The translations under genes were made by a program, and so were the position numbers. Shown here in pieces: positions 1-6,979 of a stretch of DNA of 10,013 bases. The notes beneath the pieces are model-generated. The model did no database searches and had not been told where the DNA came from. It saw nothing but the letters and a program-made list of their open reading frames with translations. Origin of the DNA: Elusimicrobiota bacterium (lineage in GTDB: Bacteria; Elusimicrobiota; Elusimicrobia; 2-02-FULL-39-32); the NCBI GenBank assembly GCA_016193115.1, contig JACPSV010000312.1:1-10013 (forward strand). Direction: 5' to 3'. Within the stretch, counting starts at the first letter, position 1; every line of letters starts with the position of its first letter.

Positions 1-107
1 CAGATCAGACAATTCCTTACGGAGAAGTGGTTTCCGTGCTGGATATCGTGCGCGGTTCCGGCGTCAAAAAAGTAGCCCTTGAAGTCCGCTCCAAGAAAGC
101 AAAGTGA
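1..107 (+). CDS. exbD: ExbD/TolR-family biopolymer transport protein, C-terminal fragment
   Basis: This is the 3' end of a gene that begins before the window. The first complete codon is at 3, and 34 residues are readable before the TGA at 105-107. They begin DQTIPYGEVVSVLDIVRGSG and continue with a KKVALEV strand. This matches the conserved C-terminal periplasmic end of ExbD/TolR, where a PYG-x-VV-x-V-x-D helix is followed by a Gly turn and a last beta strand. ExbD works with an ExbB/TolQ proton channel in the inner membrane to energise TonB or TolA. The stop codon overlaps the GTG start of the following TonB-like gene by 4 bp (GTGA), which suggests translational coupling in one operon. The missing part should hold the single membrane helix with its essential Asp. 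ExbD and TolR cannot be told apart from this fragment, but the TonB-like neighbour favours ExbD. Confidence 0.85.
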   Translation, partial: DQTIPYGEVVSVLDIVRGSGVKKVALEVRSKKAK

Positions 108-847
108 CGACGCCATTTTATTCCAGAGAAAATATTTTTCGCAACGCTCTCTTCTTTTCAGTTCTCTTTCATGGTGTTCTGGCCGGAGGATTGTATCTGG
201 GGAAGATGCGACAAGGAAATGTCGTTTCTCCTTCCATTGAAATAGATCTAACCAAACCATTCCGGATTGGTGGAAACCCTCTCTTAAAGCCGGGAGGTGG
301 CACGTCTCTCAAGGCGCCGGAAAAAGTGGGGGTTCCCACAGTTTCCGAAATCGCGGGTCCGGCAGCGCCTGCGGCAAAAGAGAAAGAGTGGGTTTTGCCC
401 GGCCCCAAAACGGAAGAAGTCGAAAAACCTGTTCCTGTGGGAACTCCTTCTTCGGAAAATTTGAAGGCAAACGAATTTGGCCCTGAAGGGCAAGGGATTC
501 CCGGAACCGGAGGCGGGTGGGGAGGCGGCGAAGGGGAAGGCGGCGGGATTCCTCTCTCCCGGTTCCCCAAACTCTTGAACCGTTCAGAAATACTAAAACT
601 TCTCAGAAAAATGTATCCGGTCGCGGAGAGAGAGTCCGGACAGGAAGGGATGGTCGCCGTGGATTTGCATTTGGGTGTGGACGGTCAGGTGCATGCCGTC
701 ACGGTCGTTGATTCCGCGGGAGAATCTTTCGATTCCGTGGCAAAAATTGTCGCCAAGAAAATGCGCTTTTCTCCCGCCATGGTGCAGGAAACTCCCGTCT
801 CCGTCAAGATCCGCCAAAGCATCGTTTTTCAGTTAGAGGGAAATTAG
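104..847 (+). CDS. TonB-family energy transducer protein
   Basis: A 247-residue protein with TonB architecture. A short cytoplasmic N-terminus is followed by one membrane helix (about residues 14-33). A long Pro/Gly/Lys/Glu-rich periplasmic linker (about 40-150) includes a very glycine-rich patch near 129-148. A C-terminal TonB-like domain (about 160-245) carries EGMVAVDLHLGVDGQV, then a Ser-Ala-Gly turn, a MRFSPA motif and a final IVFQL strand. TonB proteins span the periplasm and pass proton-motive energy from ExbBD to outer-membrane receptors. The GTG start at 104 is chosen because it precedes the membrane helix and overlaps the exbD stop; the first in-frame ATG lies after the helix. There is only a weak purine-rich ribosome site. 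The TAG stop (845-847) lies inside a palindromic repeat, so the native C-terminus may have been slightly altered. TolA-like function is an alternative; no receptor gene is visible. Confidence 0.85.
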   Translation: MTTPFYSRENIFRNALFFSVLFHGVLAGGLYLGKMRQGNVVSPSIEIDLTKPFRIGGNPLLKPGGGTSLKAPEKVGVPTVSEIAGPAAPAAKEKEWVLPGPKTEEVEKPVPVGTPSSENLKANEFGPEGQGIPGTGGGWGGGEGEGGGIPLSRFPKLLNRSEILKLLRKMYPVAERESGQEGMVAVDLHLGVDGQVHAVTVVDSAGESFDSVAKIVAKKMRFSPAMVQETPVSVKIRQSIVFQLEGN

Positions 848-879
848 GGACAGCGCCCAATTGGGCGCTGTCCCTAATT
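842..879. repeat. Perfect 38-bp palindrome, family A copy 1 (centre AATT)
   Basis: Bases 842-860 are the exact reverse complement of 861-879. The half-site contains TAGGGACAGCGCCC, also found at 7515 and 9735. The element begins inside the last codons of the TonB-like gene, supplies its TAG stop, and ends 7 bases before the ATG of the next gene. It could fold into a long stem in RNA and act as an RNA-stabilising or termination element, but there is no T-tract after it. It resembles REP-type palindromes mobilised by RAYT (REP-associated tyrosine) transposases; no such transposase gene is in the window. Confidence 0.9.
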
Positions 880-886
880 ATGAATT

Positions 887-2032
887 ATGAATAAAATTGA
901 TCCGATATGCGGGATGGAGGGGAAGATTTCTGCGCATGGGGAATGGTTTTGTTCTTCCTATTGTATTCGGAAATATGAGCAGGGGAAAAATATCGCTCCC
1001 GTGGCGGAAGAGGTTTGTGTCGTTCAGTCCCGGCCTTTTTACAAAAATAAGCTTTTTTTAACGGTTGTTTCCGTTTCTGTATTGTTTCTGAGTTCCTTCT
1101 TTTTTTCCGGTCTGGAGATGTTTCGTCACCATTTTTTGGAGTATCTGGGAATGGTTTGGAAGGCGCTTCTCTTGGGATTTCTGATTGGAGGTTTGATCGA
1201 GGTTTATATCCCGCGTGCCTATATTGTGAAACTTCTGGCCTCGAAGGGATCTCGAAGCGTTTTGAATGCCACGTTGCTTGGTTTTATATTTAGCGGTTGT
1301 TCTCATGGATGTCTGGCCATCACGTTTGAGCTTTACAAAAAGGGAGCTTCTATCCCCGCGGTGATTGCTTTTCTTCTGGCTAGCCCGTGGGCAAACCTTT
1401 CCATCACACTGCTCTTGTTGAGCCTGTTTGCCTGGAAAGGTTTCGCTATCCTGATATCTGCATTAGCAATCTCCTTAGGAGCGGGTTTTCTCTATGCCTT
1501 TCTGGATAAAAAAGGCTGGATAGAAAAGAACCCCAACACCGTACCCGAAGAAGAAAGTTTTTCTATCCTGAAAGATATCCGGGAACGGCGGCGTCTCTAT
1601 CGGTTTAGTGTTCGGGAACTGTTGGGTACGGATATGCCTCAAGTTCTCAAAGGGTCTTGGCATTTGGCGGAGATGGTGATCGGGTGGGTTTTGATTGGCG
1701 TGACGGCGGCCTCGCTGATTGGCAGTCTCCTATCGCCCGCAACATTTGAGAATTGGATGGGAAAAAATATTCATGGATTGATGCTGACCCTGGGTTTGGC
1801 GACCCTTGTGGAAGTCTGTTCGGAAGGGAGCGCTCCTCTCGCTTTTGAGATCTACCGCCAGACCGGCGCTTTCGGGAACGCCTTCGTTTTCTTGATGGCG
1901 GGCGTCGTCACCGACTACACGGAAATAGGTCTTCTCTGGAGCAACGTGGGCCGAAGAACCGCTCTCTGGTTGCCGCTCTTATCAGTTCCAATGACTCTCC
2001 TGATCGGGTTTCTAATGAACAAGCTTTTCTGA
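887..2032 (+). CDS. SO_0444/ArsP-like permease with N-terminal YHS-like metal motif
   Basis: A 381-residue inner-membrane permease related to the YraQ/ArsP (DUF318) family, and most like SO_0444-type proteins annotated as Cu/Zn efflux. Residues 4-26 form a YHS/heavy-metal-like motif: DPICGM (Cys8), then FCSSYC (Cys22, Cys26). Two repeat halves of membrane helices follow. The first carries SGCSHGC (136-142) followed by helices to about 205. A charged cytoplasmic loop spans roughly 206-258. The second half carries EVCSEGSAP (309-317). Paired cysteine motifs, one per half, are typical of this permease group, which exports metals or trivalent arsenicals. The start at 887 keeps the Cys motif intact; no Shine-Dalgarno is visible because a palindrome sits just upstream. 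The substrate cannot be decided from sequence. The arsenosugar-type glycosyltransferases downstream make arsenic possible, while the N-terminal motif favours a soft metal such as copper or zinc. Confidence 0.78.
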   Translation: MNKIDPICGMEGKISAHGEWFCSSYCIRKYEQGKNIAPVAEEVCVVQSRPFYKNKLFLTVVSVSVLFLSSFFFSGLEMFRHHFLEYLGMVWKALLLGFLIGGLIEVYIPRAYIVKLLASKGSRSVLNATLLGFIFSGCSHGCLAITFELYKKGASIPAVIAFLLASPWANLSITLLLLSLFAWKGFAILISALAISLGAGFLYAFLDKKGWIEKNPNTVPEEESFSILKDIRERRRLYRFSVRELLGTDMPQVLKGSWHLAEMVIGWVLIGVTAASLIGSLLSPATFENWMGKNIHGLMLTLGLATLVEVCSEGSAPLAFEIYRQTGAFGNAFVFLMAGVVTDYTEIGLLWSNVGRRTALWLPLLSVPMTLLIGFLMNKLF

Positions 2033-2035
2033 AAT

Positions 2036-2055
2036 ACCTGACAAAATAGTCAGGT
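2036..2055. other. Short hairpin between permease gene and korA promoter
   Basis: ACCTGAC (2036-2042) pairs perfectly with GTCAGGT (2049-2055) around a 6-base AT-rich loop. It starts 4 bases after the permease stop and ends 2 bases before the korA -35 box. It could be a weak terminator, but it lacks a clear T-run. It could equally be an operator for a dimeric regulator controlling korAB. Either role is inference. Confidence 0.5.
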
Positions 2056-2057
2056 TA

Positions 2058-2085
2058 TTGACAATCTTCAAAGGTATGCTATAAT
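2058..2085 (+). promoter_or_regulatory. Sigma70-type promoter for korAB
   Basis: A perfect -35 box TTGACA (2058-2063) and a perfect -10 box TATAAT (2080-2085) are separated by 16 bases. A TG at 2077-2078 also makes an extended -10. Transcription should start near 2091-2093, giving a leader of about 18 bases. The korA ribosome site GGAG (2101-2104) lies 5 bases before the ATG at 2110. Consensus quality suggests high expression. Confidence 0.85.
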
Positions 2086-2109
2086 TTCTAAGGTGAGGAT
2101 GGAGAAACG

Positions 2110-3840
2110 ATGCCGAATAATTTAACGATACGAGTGGGCGGCGATACCGGGACTACGACCGGGGTCATATCCACCGGCGAGATGCTGACATTTGCCATGG
2201 CGCGGTCTCAGTACGACGTGTTTACGTTCCGAACGAACCCGGCCGAGAGCAAGGGAGGTCAGGCGATGTATCAGGTGCGGATGGGGAACCATCCGGTCCT
2301 GTCTCAAGGGACGTTTCTAGATATCCTAATTGCCTATGACGAGGAGTGTCTCAAGACACACGCCAAAGATCTTAAGTCTGACGGACTTCTGATTTACGAT
2401 ACCGACACATTTGTTCCGGACGATTCTTATCAGGAACAATCCTATGGAGTGCCATTGAGTACGGTCGCCCAAACCGTTTCCGGCACAAAAAAGTCTAAGA
2501 ACCTGGTCGCGTTAGGCGTCGTGACCGAGATCTTGGGTCTTCCCTTAGAATCCGTGAAAACGGTGGTGAAGGAACAGTTCCGTCATAAGCCGGAAAAAGT
2601 GGTGGAAGGAAACATTAAATCTTTAGAGTCCGGAAGAGCCTGGGCGTTAAAGAACAACATTTTGAAAGATTTTCATGTGCGTCCCCGCGAACTCAAAACC
2701 TCCAAAGTTGTGATGTCCGGGAACGAAGCGATGGCCGCGGGCGCAGTCTATTCCGGTTGCCGCTATTATGCGGGTTATCCGATCACTCCCGCTTCCGAGA
2801 TATTGGAGTTTTTACAGAAGGAGCTGCCCAAGTTTGACGGGGTGGCGATTCAAACGGAAGACGAGATTGCCGCCATCACATCCTGTATTGGCGCTTCTTT
2901 CGCCGGCGTCAAAGCGATGACCGCTACCAGCGGGCCTGGGTTCTCCTTGATGCTGGAAGCCTTAGGTCTCTCTTCTATGACGGAGATTCCGATCGTGATC
3001 GTGGACTGCCAAAGGGGCGGTCCGTCTACCGGTCTTCCCACAAAGACGGAACAGTCCGATCTCATGCAGGCCATATTCGGCGGACATGGAGAAGCGCCTC
3101 GCGTGGTTATGGCGCCTGCCAACGTGAAAGACTGTTTTTTCGGCATCATCAAAGCTTTCAATATCGCGGAGAAGTATCAGATTCCCGTCTTGTTTCTCTC
3201 CGATCAATCCCTCTCTCAGAGGACTCAAACTTACACGCGTCCCAAACTAACCAACATTGAGGTTTGGAACCGTCTCAAAGCGAGCGGCAGCCACGCGAAC
3301 GGGGACTATCTTCGCTACCAGATGACGGATACCGGCGTCTCGCCTATCGCTGTTCCGGGAGAATCCCCGTCCCCCTACGTGGCCACCGGTCTGGAACATA
3401 ACGAACATGGGGATCCGAACTATACCCCTGCTAACCATTTCCGCATGACGGTCAAACGCCACAAGAAGTTGGAAAACATTGCCAAAGAGTCCGGATTTAC
3501 GCGCCGTTTTGGGGATGAACAGGCCAAGGTGGGAATTCTCTCCTGGGGTTCTACGGAAGGTCCCATTGAAGAAGCGATCCACAAAGCCAATCAGTCTGGA
3601 TACGAAGTTGCCGCTCTTCAGGTGAAAATGTTGCACCCTTTACCGGACGAAGAGATTAAACATTTCTTGAAATCCGTTCAACACGTGATCGTTCCGGAAC
3701 TGAATTTTACGGGTCAGTTGAGCCAGATTATCCGCTCCAAATATCTGATTCCGACCATTCGATTGAACAAGTGCGCCGGCATGCCGTTTACGCCGGAAGA
3801 GATTCTGAACAAGATTGAGGAGGTTATCATTAAAAACTAA
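2110..3840 (+). CDS. korA: 2-oxoacid:ferredoxin oxidoreductase, fused gamma-alpha subunit
   Basis: A 576-residue subunit of a 2-oxoacid:acceptor oxidoreductase, most likely 2-oxoglutarate:ferredoxin oxidoreductase (2-oxoglutarate + CoA + oxidised ferredoxin to succinyl-CoA, CO2 and reduced ferredoxin). The N-terminal gamma domain (about 5-180) has a Gly-rich start (GGDTGTTTG, 10-18) and the RTNPAESKGGQAMYQVR stretch (41-57). The alpha (pyrimidine-binding) domain follows from about 200. It carries the family signature YPITP (223-227), TSGPG (273-277) and QRGGPSTGLPT (301-311). A C-terminal transketolase-like domain runs from about 495 to the end. Fusion of gamma and alpha is normal for the two-subunit enzymes. 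The start is fixed by GGAG at 2101-2104 and the promoter upstream. korB begins 4 bases after the stop. The substrate could be another 2-oxoacid, but adjacency to citrate synthase favours 2-oxoglutarate. Confidence 0.93.
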   Translation: MPNNLTIRVGGDTGTTTGVISTGEMLTFAMARSQYDVFTFRTNPAESKGGQAMYQVRMGNHPVLSQGTFLDILIAYDEECLKTHAKDLKSDGLLIYDTDTFVPDDSYQEQSYGVPLSTVAQTVSGTKKSKNLVALGVVTEILGLPLESVKTVVKEQFRHKPEKVVEGNIKSLESGRAWALKNNILKDFHVRPRELKTSKVVMSGNEAMAAGAVYSGCRYYAGYPITPASEILEFLQKELPKFDGVAIQTEDEIAAITSCIGASFAGVKAMTATSGPGFSLMLEALGLSSMTEIPIVIVDCQRGGPSTGLPTKTEQSDLMQAIFGGHGEAPRVVMAPANVKDCFFGIIKAFNIAEKYQIPVLFLSDQSLSQRTQTYTRPKLTNIEVWNRLKASGSHANGDYLRYQMTDTGVSPIAVPGESPSPYVATGLEHNEHGDPNYTPANHFRMTVKRHKKLENIAKESGFTRRFGDEQAKVGILSWGSTEGPIEEAIHKANQSGYEVAALQVKMLHPLPDEEIKHFLKSVQHVIVPELNFTGQLSQIIRSKYLIPTIRLNKCAGMPFTPEEILNKIEEVIIKN

Positions 3841-3844
3841 GATC

Positions 3845-4702
3845 ATGCCTCAAACCAACGTTCACGTCCAAAATGTCAACGAAATCAAAAGCAATGTCGT
3901 TCCCGTCTGGTGTCCGGGGTGCGGGGACTACGGGGTTTTAGCCGCGATCTATCGGGCGTGCGTGATCATGGATTTGGATTTGAAAAGTACGGTCATCGTT
4001 TCCGGGATCGGCTGTTCCGGACGTCTGCCCATATTCACCAAATGTTATGGGTTTCACGGCGTGCACGGACGCGTTTTGCCGACGGCGACCGGCGTCAAGC
4101 TGGCCAACCCAAAATTGACGGTGATTGCGGTCGGAGGCGACGGGGACGGGCTTGCGATTGGGGGAGGCCATTTCCCGCATGCGGCCCGGCGAAACGTGGA
4201 CATAACCTACATCATGATGGACAACTCGGTCTATGGATTGACGAAAGGACAAGGTTCTCCCACCACGGCTCCGGAATTTACCCTCAAAGCTTTACCCTAC
4301 GGCGTCCAAGAAGAAAATTTAAATCCCGTGGCGCTTTCTTTGGCCTATGACGTCTCTTATGTGGCCCGCGTTTTTTCCGGCGCGATTGATCAGATGACCG
4401 ACCTGTTTGTGAAAGCGATCCAACATAAAGGATTTTCTTTCGTGCATGCCATCAGTCCCTGCACGGCTTTCAACGATACATACAAATTTTACCGCGAAAG
4501 AGTTGTCCCGATCCCGGCGGAACATGACGTGCATAACAAAAAATCCGCGTTGGACCTATGGCAAACCAAAGGGAAAGTCTATCTGGGAACATTCTACGAG
4601 GATAACCGTTTGGATATGGGCACGACATTTCAGAAACTTTCGGAAACGGTTCAGAGCAAAGGGAAAGGCACCATGGAACGGCTCTTCGATCAATTTACCT
4701 GA
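3845..4702 (+). CDS. korB: 2-oxoacid:ferredoxin oxidoreductase, beta subunit
   Basis: The 285-residue thiamine-diphosphate and iron-sulfur subunit that pairs with KorA. Four cysteines are placed as expected for one [4Fe-4S] cluster: Cys23 and Cys26 (CPGCGDYG), Cys57 (IGCSGR) and Cys206 (SPCTAF). The ThDP/Mg motif begins GGDGDGLAIGGGHF (97-110) and ends in MMDNSVYGLTKGQ (124-136). There is no ferredoxin domain, so an external ferredoxin is needed. Residue 60 after the third cysteine is Arg, where the Sulfolobus enzyme has a substrate-contacting Lys, to my recollection. The start is taken as ATG 3845, 4 bases past the korA stop. AGGAGG (3818-3823) lies about 21 bases upstream, which is unusually far. 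An in-frame TTG at 3815 would sit on that ribosome site and is unlikely. The gene is cotranscribed with korA. Confidence 0.93.
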   Translation: MPQTNVHVQNVNEIKSNVVPVWCPGCGDYGVLAAIYRACVIMDLDLKSTVIVSGIGCSGRLPIFTKCYGFHGVHGRVLPTATGVKLANPKLTVIAVGGDGDGLAIGGGHFPHAARRNVDITYIMMDNSVYGLTKGQGSPTTAPEFTLKALPYGVQEENLNPVALSLAYDVSYVARVFSGAIDQMTDLFVKAIQHKGFSFVHAISPCTAFNDTYKFYRERVVPIPAEHDVHNKKSALDLWQTKGKVYLGTFYEDNRLDMGTTFQKLSETVQSKGKGTMERLFDQFT

Positions 4703-4707
4703 TTTTG

Positions 4708-4736
4708 TTGACCTTTTTCGTTAAGTAGGATATAAT
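4708..4736 (+). promoter_or_regulatory. Sigma70-type promoter for citrate synthase and downstream genes
   Basis: A -35 box TTGACC (4708-4713) and a perfect -10 box TATAAT (4731-4736) are separated by 17 bases. The predicted start of transcription is about 4743-4747. A GTG at 4738 therefore cannot be the start codon of mRNA from this promoter. The next in-frame starts are ATG 4750 and ATG 4762, giving a leader of only a few to about 19 bases. The promoter begins 6 bases after the korB stop, so korB read-through could also feed the gene. Confidence 0.8.
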
Positions 4737-4749
4737 AGTGCTTTCTACG

Positions 4750-5925
4750 ATGACTGGACTCATGGATACGCCAAAGCCGATCACAGTACCTACCGTCGCA
4801 AAGTCTTCTCCGGCTCATGCAGGTTTAGAAGATACCGTCGCAGGGGAATCCTCCATCTGTTTTATTGACGGGCACAGGTCGCGCCTAATTTACCGCGGTT
4901 ATTCCATTGACGATCTGGCAAAAAGCGCCACGTTTGAAGAAGTGGCCTACCTTCTTCTTTTTAAGAAGCTGCCCGCGCAATCCGAACTAAAATCGTTCTC
5001 AGATCAGCTGAAATCTCAAAGAGCCCTTCCCAATCAATTTATTGAGAGAATGAGCTCGATTCCCAAAGAGTTGCATCCCATGTCCGTGTTAAGAACTTTG
5101 GTTTCCGCCCTTTCTTTTTATGATCCGGACGCGGAACTCATGAACCACGATTCCAATCTAAAAAGAGCCGTTCGGGTCATTGCTCAGGCGCCGGCCGTGA
5201 TCGCGGCTTGGGACCGGGTTCGGAAAGGAAAGAAAACAGTGGATCCTCGCTCCGATCTAAACCATGCCGCCAACTTTCTTTGGATGCTGCACGGGAAAGA
5301 GCCGGACGCGCTTTTTTCTCAAGCGATGGAACTGTATCTGGTTCTGTTGGCGGATCATGAACTCAACGCTTCTACATTTGCCTGCCGCGTGACGGCCTCC
5401 ACTCTGTCGGACTACTATTCCGGGATGACGAGCGCGATTGGCGCTTTGAAAGGGCCTCTTCATGGCGGAGCGAACGAGCAGGTCTTAAAAATGATTTTGG
5501 AAGTGGGTGAAGTTTCCCATGTGGAAGAATACTTAAAGAAAGCTTTTGCGGAAAAGAAGAAAATCATGGGGTTTGGTCATCGGGTCTATAAGGTCATGGA
5601 TCCCAGGTCCCCTCTCTTAAAAGAAATGTCCGAAAAAATTTGTGTGAAGCCCGGCAACGAAAACTTGTTTCAAATCACCGAAAAGATCGAAGAAATTGTC
5701 TGTTCCGTCAAGAAACTTCCTTCTAATGTGGACTTCTTTTCCGCCACTCTTCTCTATTCTTTGGGTATTCCCGTAGACCTTTTCACGCCGATGTTTGTCC
5801 TGAGCCGCATCTCCGGATGGAGCGCTCACTACCTGGAACAGATTTCCGATAACCGTCTCCTGCGTCCGCGCGCGGAGTATACCGGCGCTCTGGACCTTCC
5901 TTTTATTCCTCTAGAAAATCGGTAG
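4750..5925 (+). CDS. gltA: Citrate synthase (type II-like, short form)
   Basis: 391 residues from ATG 4750, the usual size of the short bacterial/archaeal citrate synthases. These condense oxaloacetate and acetyl-CoA to citrate. The N-terminal signature GLEDTVAGESSICFIDG (25-41) and YRGYSIDDLA (48-57) is typical. The catalytic set is present: His238 (PLHGGANEQ), His277 (GFGHRVYK) and Asp328 (NVDFFSA). His203 (DHELNAS) and the oxaloacetate-binding Arg353 (SRISGW) and Arg372 are also present. 2-Methylcitrate synthase uses the same residues and cannot be fully excluded, but no prp genes are nearby. The start is uncertain: GTG 4738 precedes the predicted transcription start, ATG 4750 would be almost leaderless, and ATG 4762 would leave a short leader. 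The next gene begins 16 bases after the stop. Adjacency to korAB suggests a common role in the TCA cycle, in whichever direction it runs. Confidence 0.93.
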   Translation: MTGLMDTPKPITVPTVAKSSPAHAGLEDTVAGESSICFIDGHRSRLIYRGYSIDDLAKSATFEEVAYLLLFKKLPAQSELKSFSDQLKSQRALPNQFIERMSSIPKELHPMSVLRTLVSALSFYDPDAELMNHDSNLKRAVRVIAQAPAVIAAWDRVRKGKKTVDPRSDLNHAANFLWMLHGKEPDALFSQAMELYLVLLADHELNASTFACRVTASTLSDYYSGMTSAIGALKGPLHGGANEQVLKMILEVGEVSHVEEYLKKAFAEKKKIMGFGHRVYKVMDPRSPLLKEMSEKICVKPGNENLFQITEKIEEIVCSVKKLPSNVDFFSATLLYSLGIPVDLFTPMFVLSRISGWSAHYLEQISDNRLLRPRAEYTGALDLPFIPLENR

Positions 5926-5941
5926 TTATTCTTTGGGTGGT

Positions 5942-6976
5942 ATGCTTTATTTCCTATGGGCGGGGTTGCTCCTCTGTTTTTTACCGGCGCTCTCCTCAGG
6001 TTTGGAATTTCCGGTACGCGCCATAGAAATGAAAGAAGATTTGCAGGTGACTGTCCCGCCGGGCAGCAAAGAAATTCGGGTCTGGATACCCGTCCCACAG
6101 GATCATGAATATCAACGATCGGAAACGGTCTCCGTCCAATCCCCAATACCTTATCGAACCACCGTAGAGAAAACTTTTGGCAACCGGTTTCTCTATTTTG
6201 AAACCTATCGGTTTAGCGAAGACTCTCTCCGGATACAAGTGCAATGGAAAATTGTCCGGAAAGAGCAAAAAAATCCCTCCAGTGACCGTTCCCACCCGGC
6301 TTCTCTCTATCTTAAATCCAGAGGATTGGAAGTGGTGAACGAAGAAATCGTTCGTATCGCTGAAGATGCTACGACCGGAATTGACGATCCGTTTGGGAAA
6401 GCAAAATCTCTCTACCGTTACGTTTTAGGGCACATGAAATACGATAAGTCCGGAACCGGTTGGGGAAAAGGAGACGTGGTCTATACCTGCCGTGTCGGAC
6501 GAGGGAACTGTACGGACTTTCATTCCCTCTTCATCGCTTTGGCCCGGGCATCCAAAATTCCTGCGCGATTTCAGATGGGGTTTCCGTTGCCTAAAACCGA
6601 GGAAGGAACGCTTTCCAACGGATACCATTGCTGGGCCGAATTCTACGTCAAAGAACGGGGCTGGATTCCCGTGGACATTTCCGAAGCCTGGAAATATCCT
6701 CAGAAGTCCGAATTTTATTTTGGCGGTTTGGACGCGCATCGGGTTGCGTTGACGATTGGACGGGAAATCAATTTAGCTCCCGTTCAGTCTTCCGACCCCT
6801 TAAACTACATGTCTCAACCTTACATCGAGATAGACGGCCGTTCCGTCAGTCAGTTTACGGACGCGCGTACTTTTAAGAACGTATCTCCCACCGGTTTCCA
6901 AGAGTCCGAAAAGACTCCTGGACGTTATCAAACGAATGAGAACGGCTATAAGTTAATTCAGAAGGAGGAGGAATGA
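5942..6976 (+). CDS. Exported transglutaminase-like (cysteine protease fold) protein
   Basis: 344 residues from ATG 5942. A hydrophobic N-terminus, MLYFLWAGLLLCFLPALSSG, looks like a Sec signal peptide. A beta-rich domain follows (about 25-110). The transglutaminase-like core (about 150-250) has the full catalytic triad: Cys190 in GRGNCTDFHSLF, His229 in NGYHCWAEFYV and Asp245 in GWIPVDIS. Such bacterial proteins usually act as periplasmic or exported peptidases or amide-bond enzymes, but their substrates are mostly unknown. A TTG at 5933 would add three residues (MGG), while GGGTGG sits directly before the ATG. The gene follows citrate synthase by 16 bases and ends 3 bases before the next start. 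The AAGGAGGAGG ribosome site of the His-rich protein lies within its last codons, so the two are almost certainly co-translated and may work together. Confidence 0.82.
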   Translation: MLYFLWAGLLLCFLPALSSGLEFPVRAIEMKEDLQVTVPPGSKEIRVWIPVPQDHEYQRSETVSVQSPIPYRTTVEKTFGNRFLYFETYRFSEDSLRIQVQWKIVRKEQKNPSSDRSHPASLYLKSRGLEVVNEEIVRIAEDATTGIDDPFGKAKSLYRYVLGHMKYDKSGTGWGKGDVVYTCRVGRGNCTDFHSLFIALARASKIPARFQMGFPLPKTEEGTLSNGYHCWAEFYVKERGWIPVDISEAWKYPQKSEFYFGGLDAHRVALTIGREINLAPVQSSDPLNYMSQPYIEIDGRSVSQFTDARTFKNVSPTGFQESEKTPGRYQTNENGYKLIQKEEE

Positions 6977-6979
6977 GAC

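Noticed and set aside
169..570. A 133-residue minus-strand reading frame opposite the TonB-like gene
   Set aside because: It is a proline/glycine-rich shadow of the TonB linker with no domain and no promoter or ribosome site.
842..879. Palindrome copy 1 as a standard intrinsic terminator
   Set aside because: The stem is long and GC-rich but no T-tract follows on either strand, and the same sequence recurs at other loci as a dispersed repeat.
3815..3844. TTG at 3815 as the korB start
   Set aside because: It overlaps the only AGGAGG ribosome site and the end of korA; the ATG at 3845 fits the family N-terminus better.
4738..4749. GTG at 4738 as the citrate synthase start
   Set aside because: It lies 2 bases after a consensus -10 box and so before the expected transcript start; homology begins well after it.
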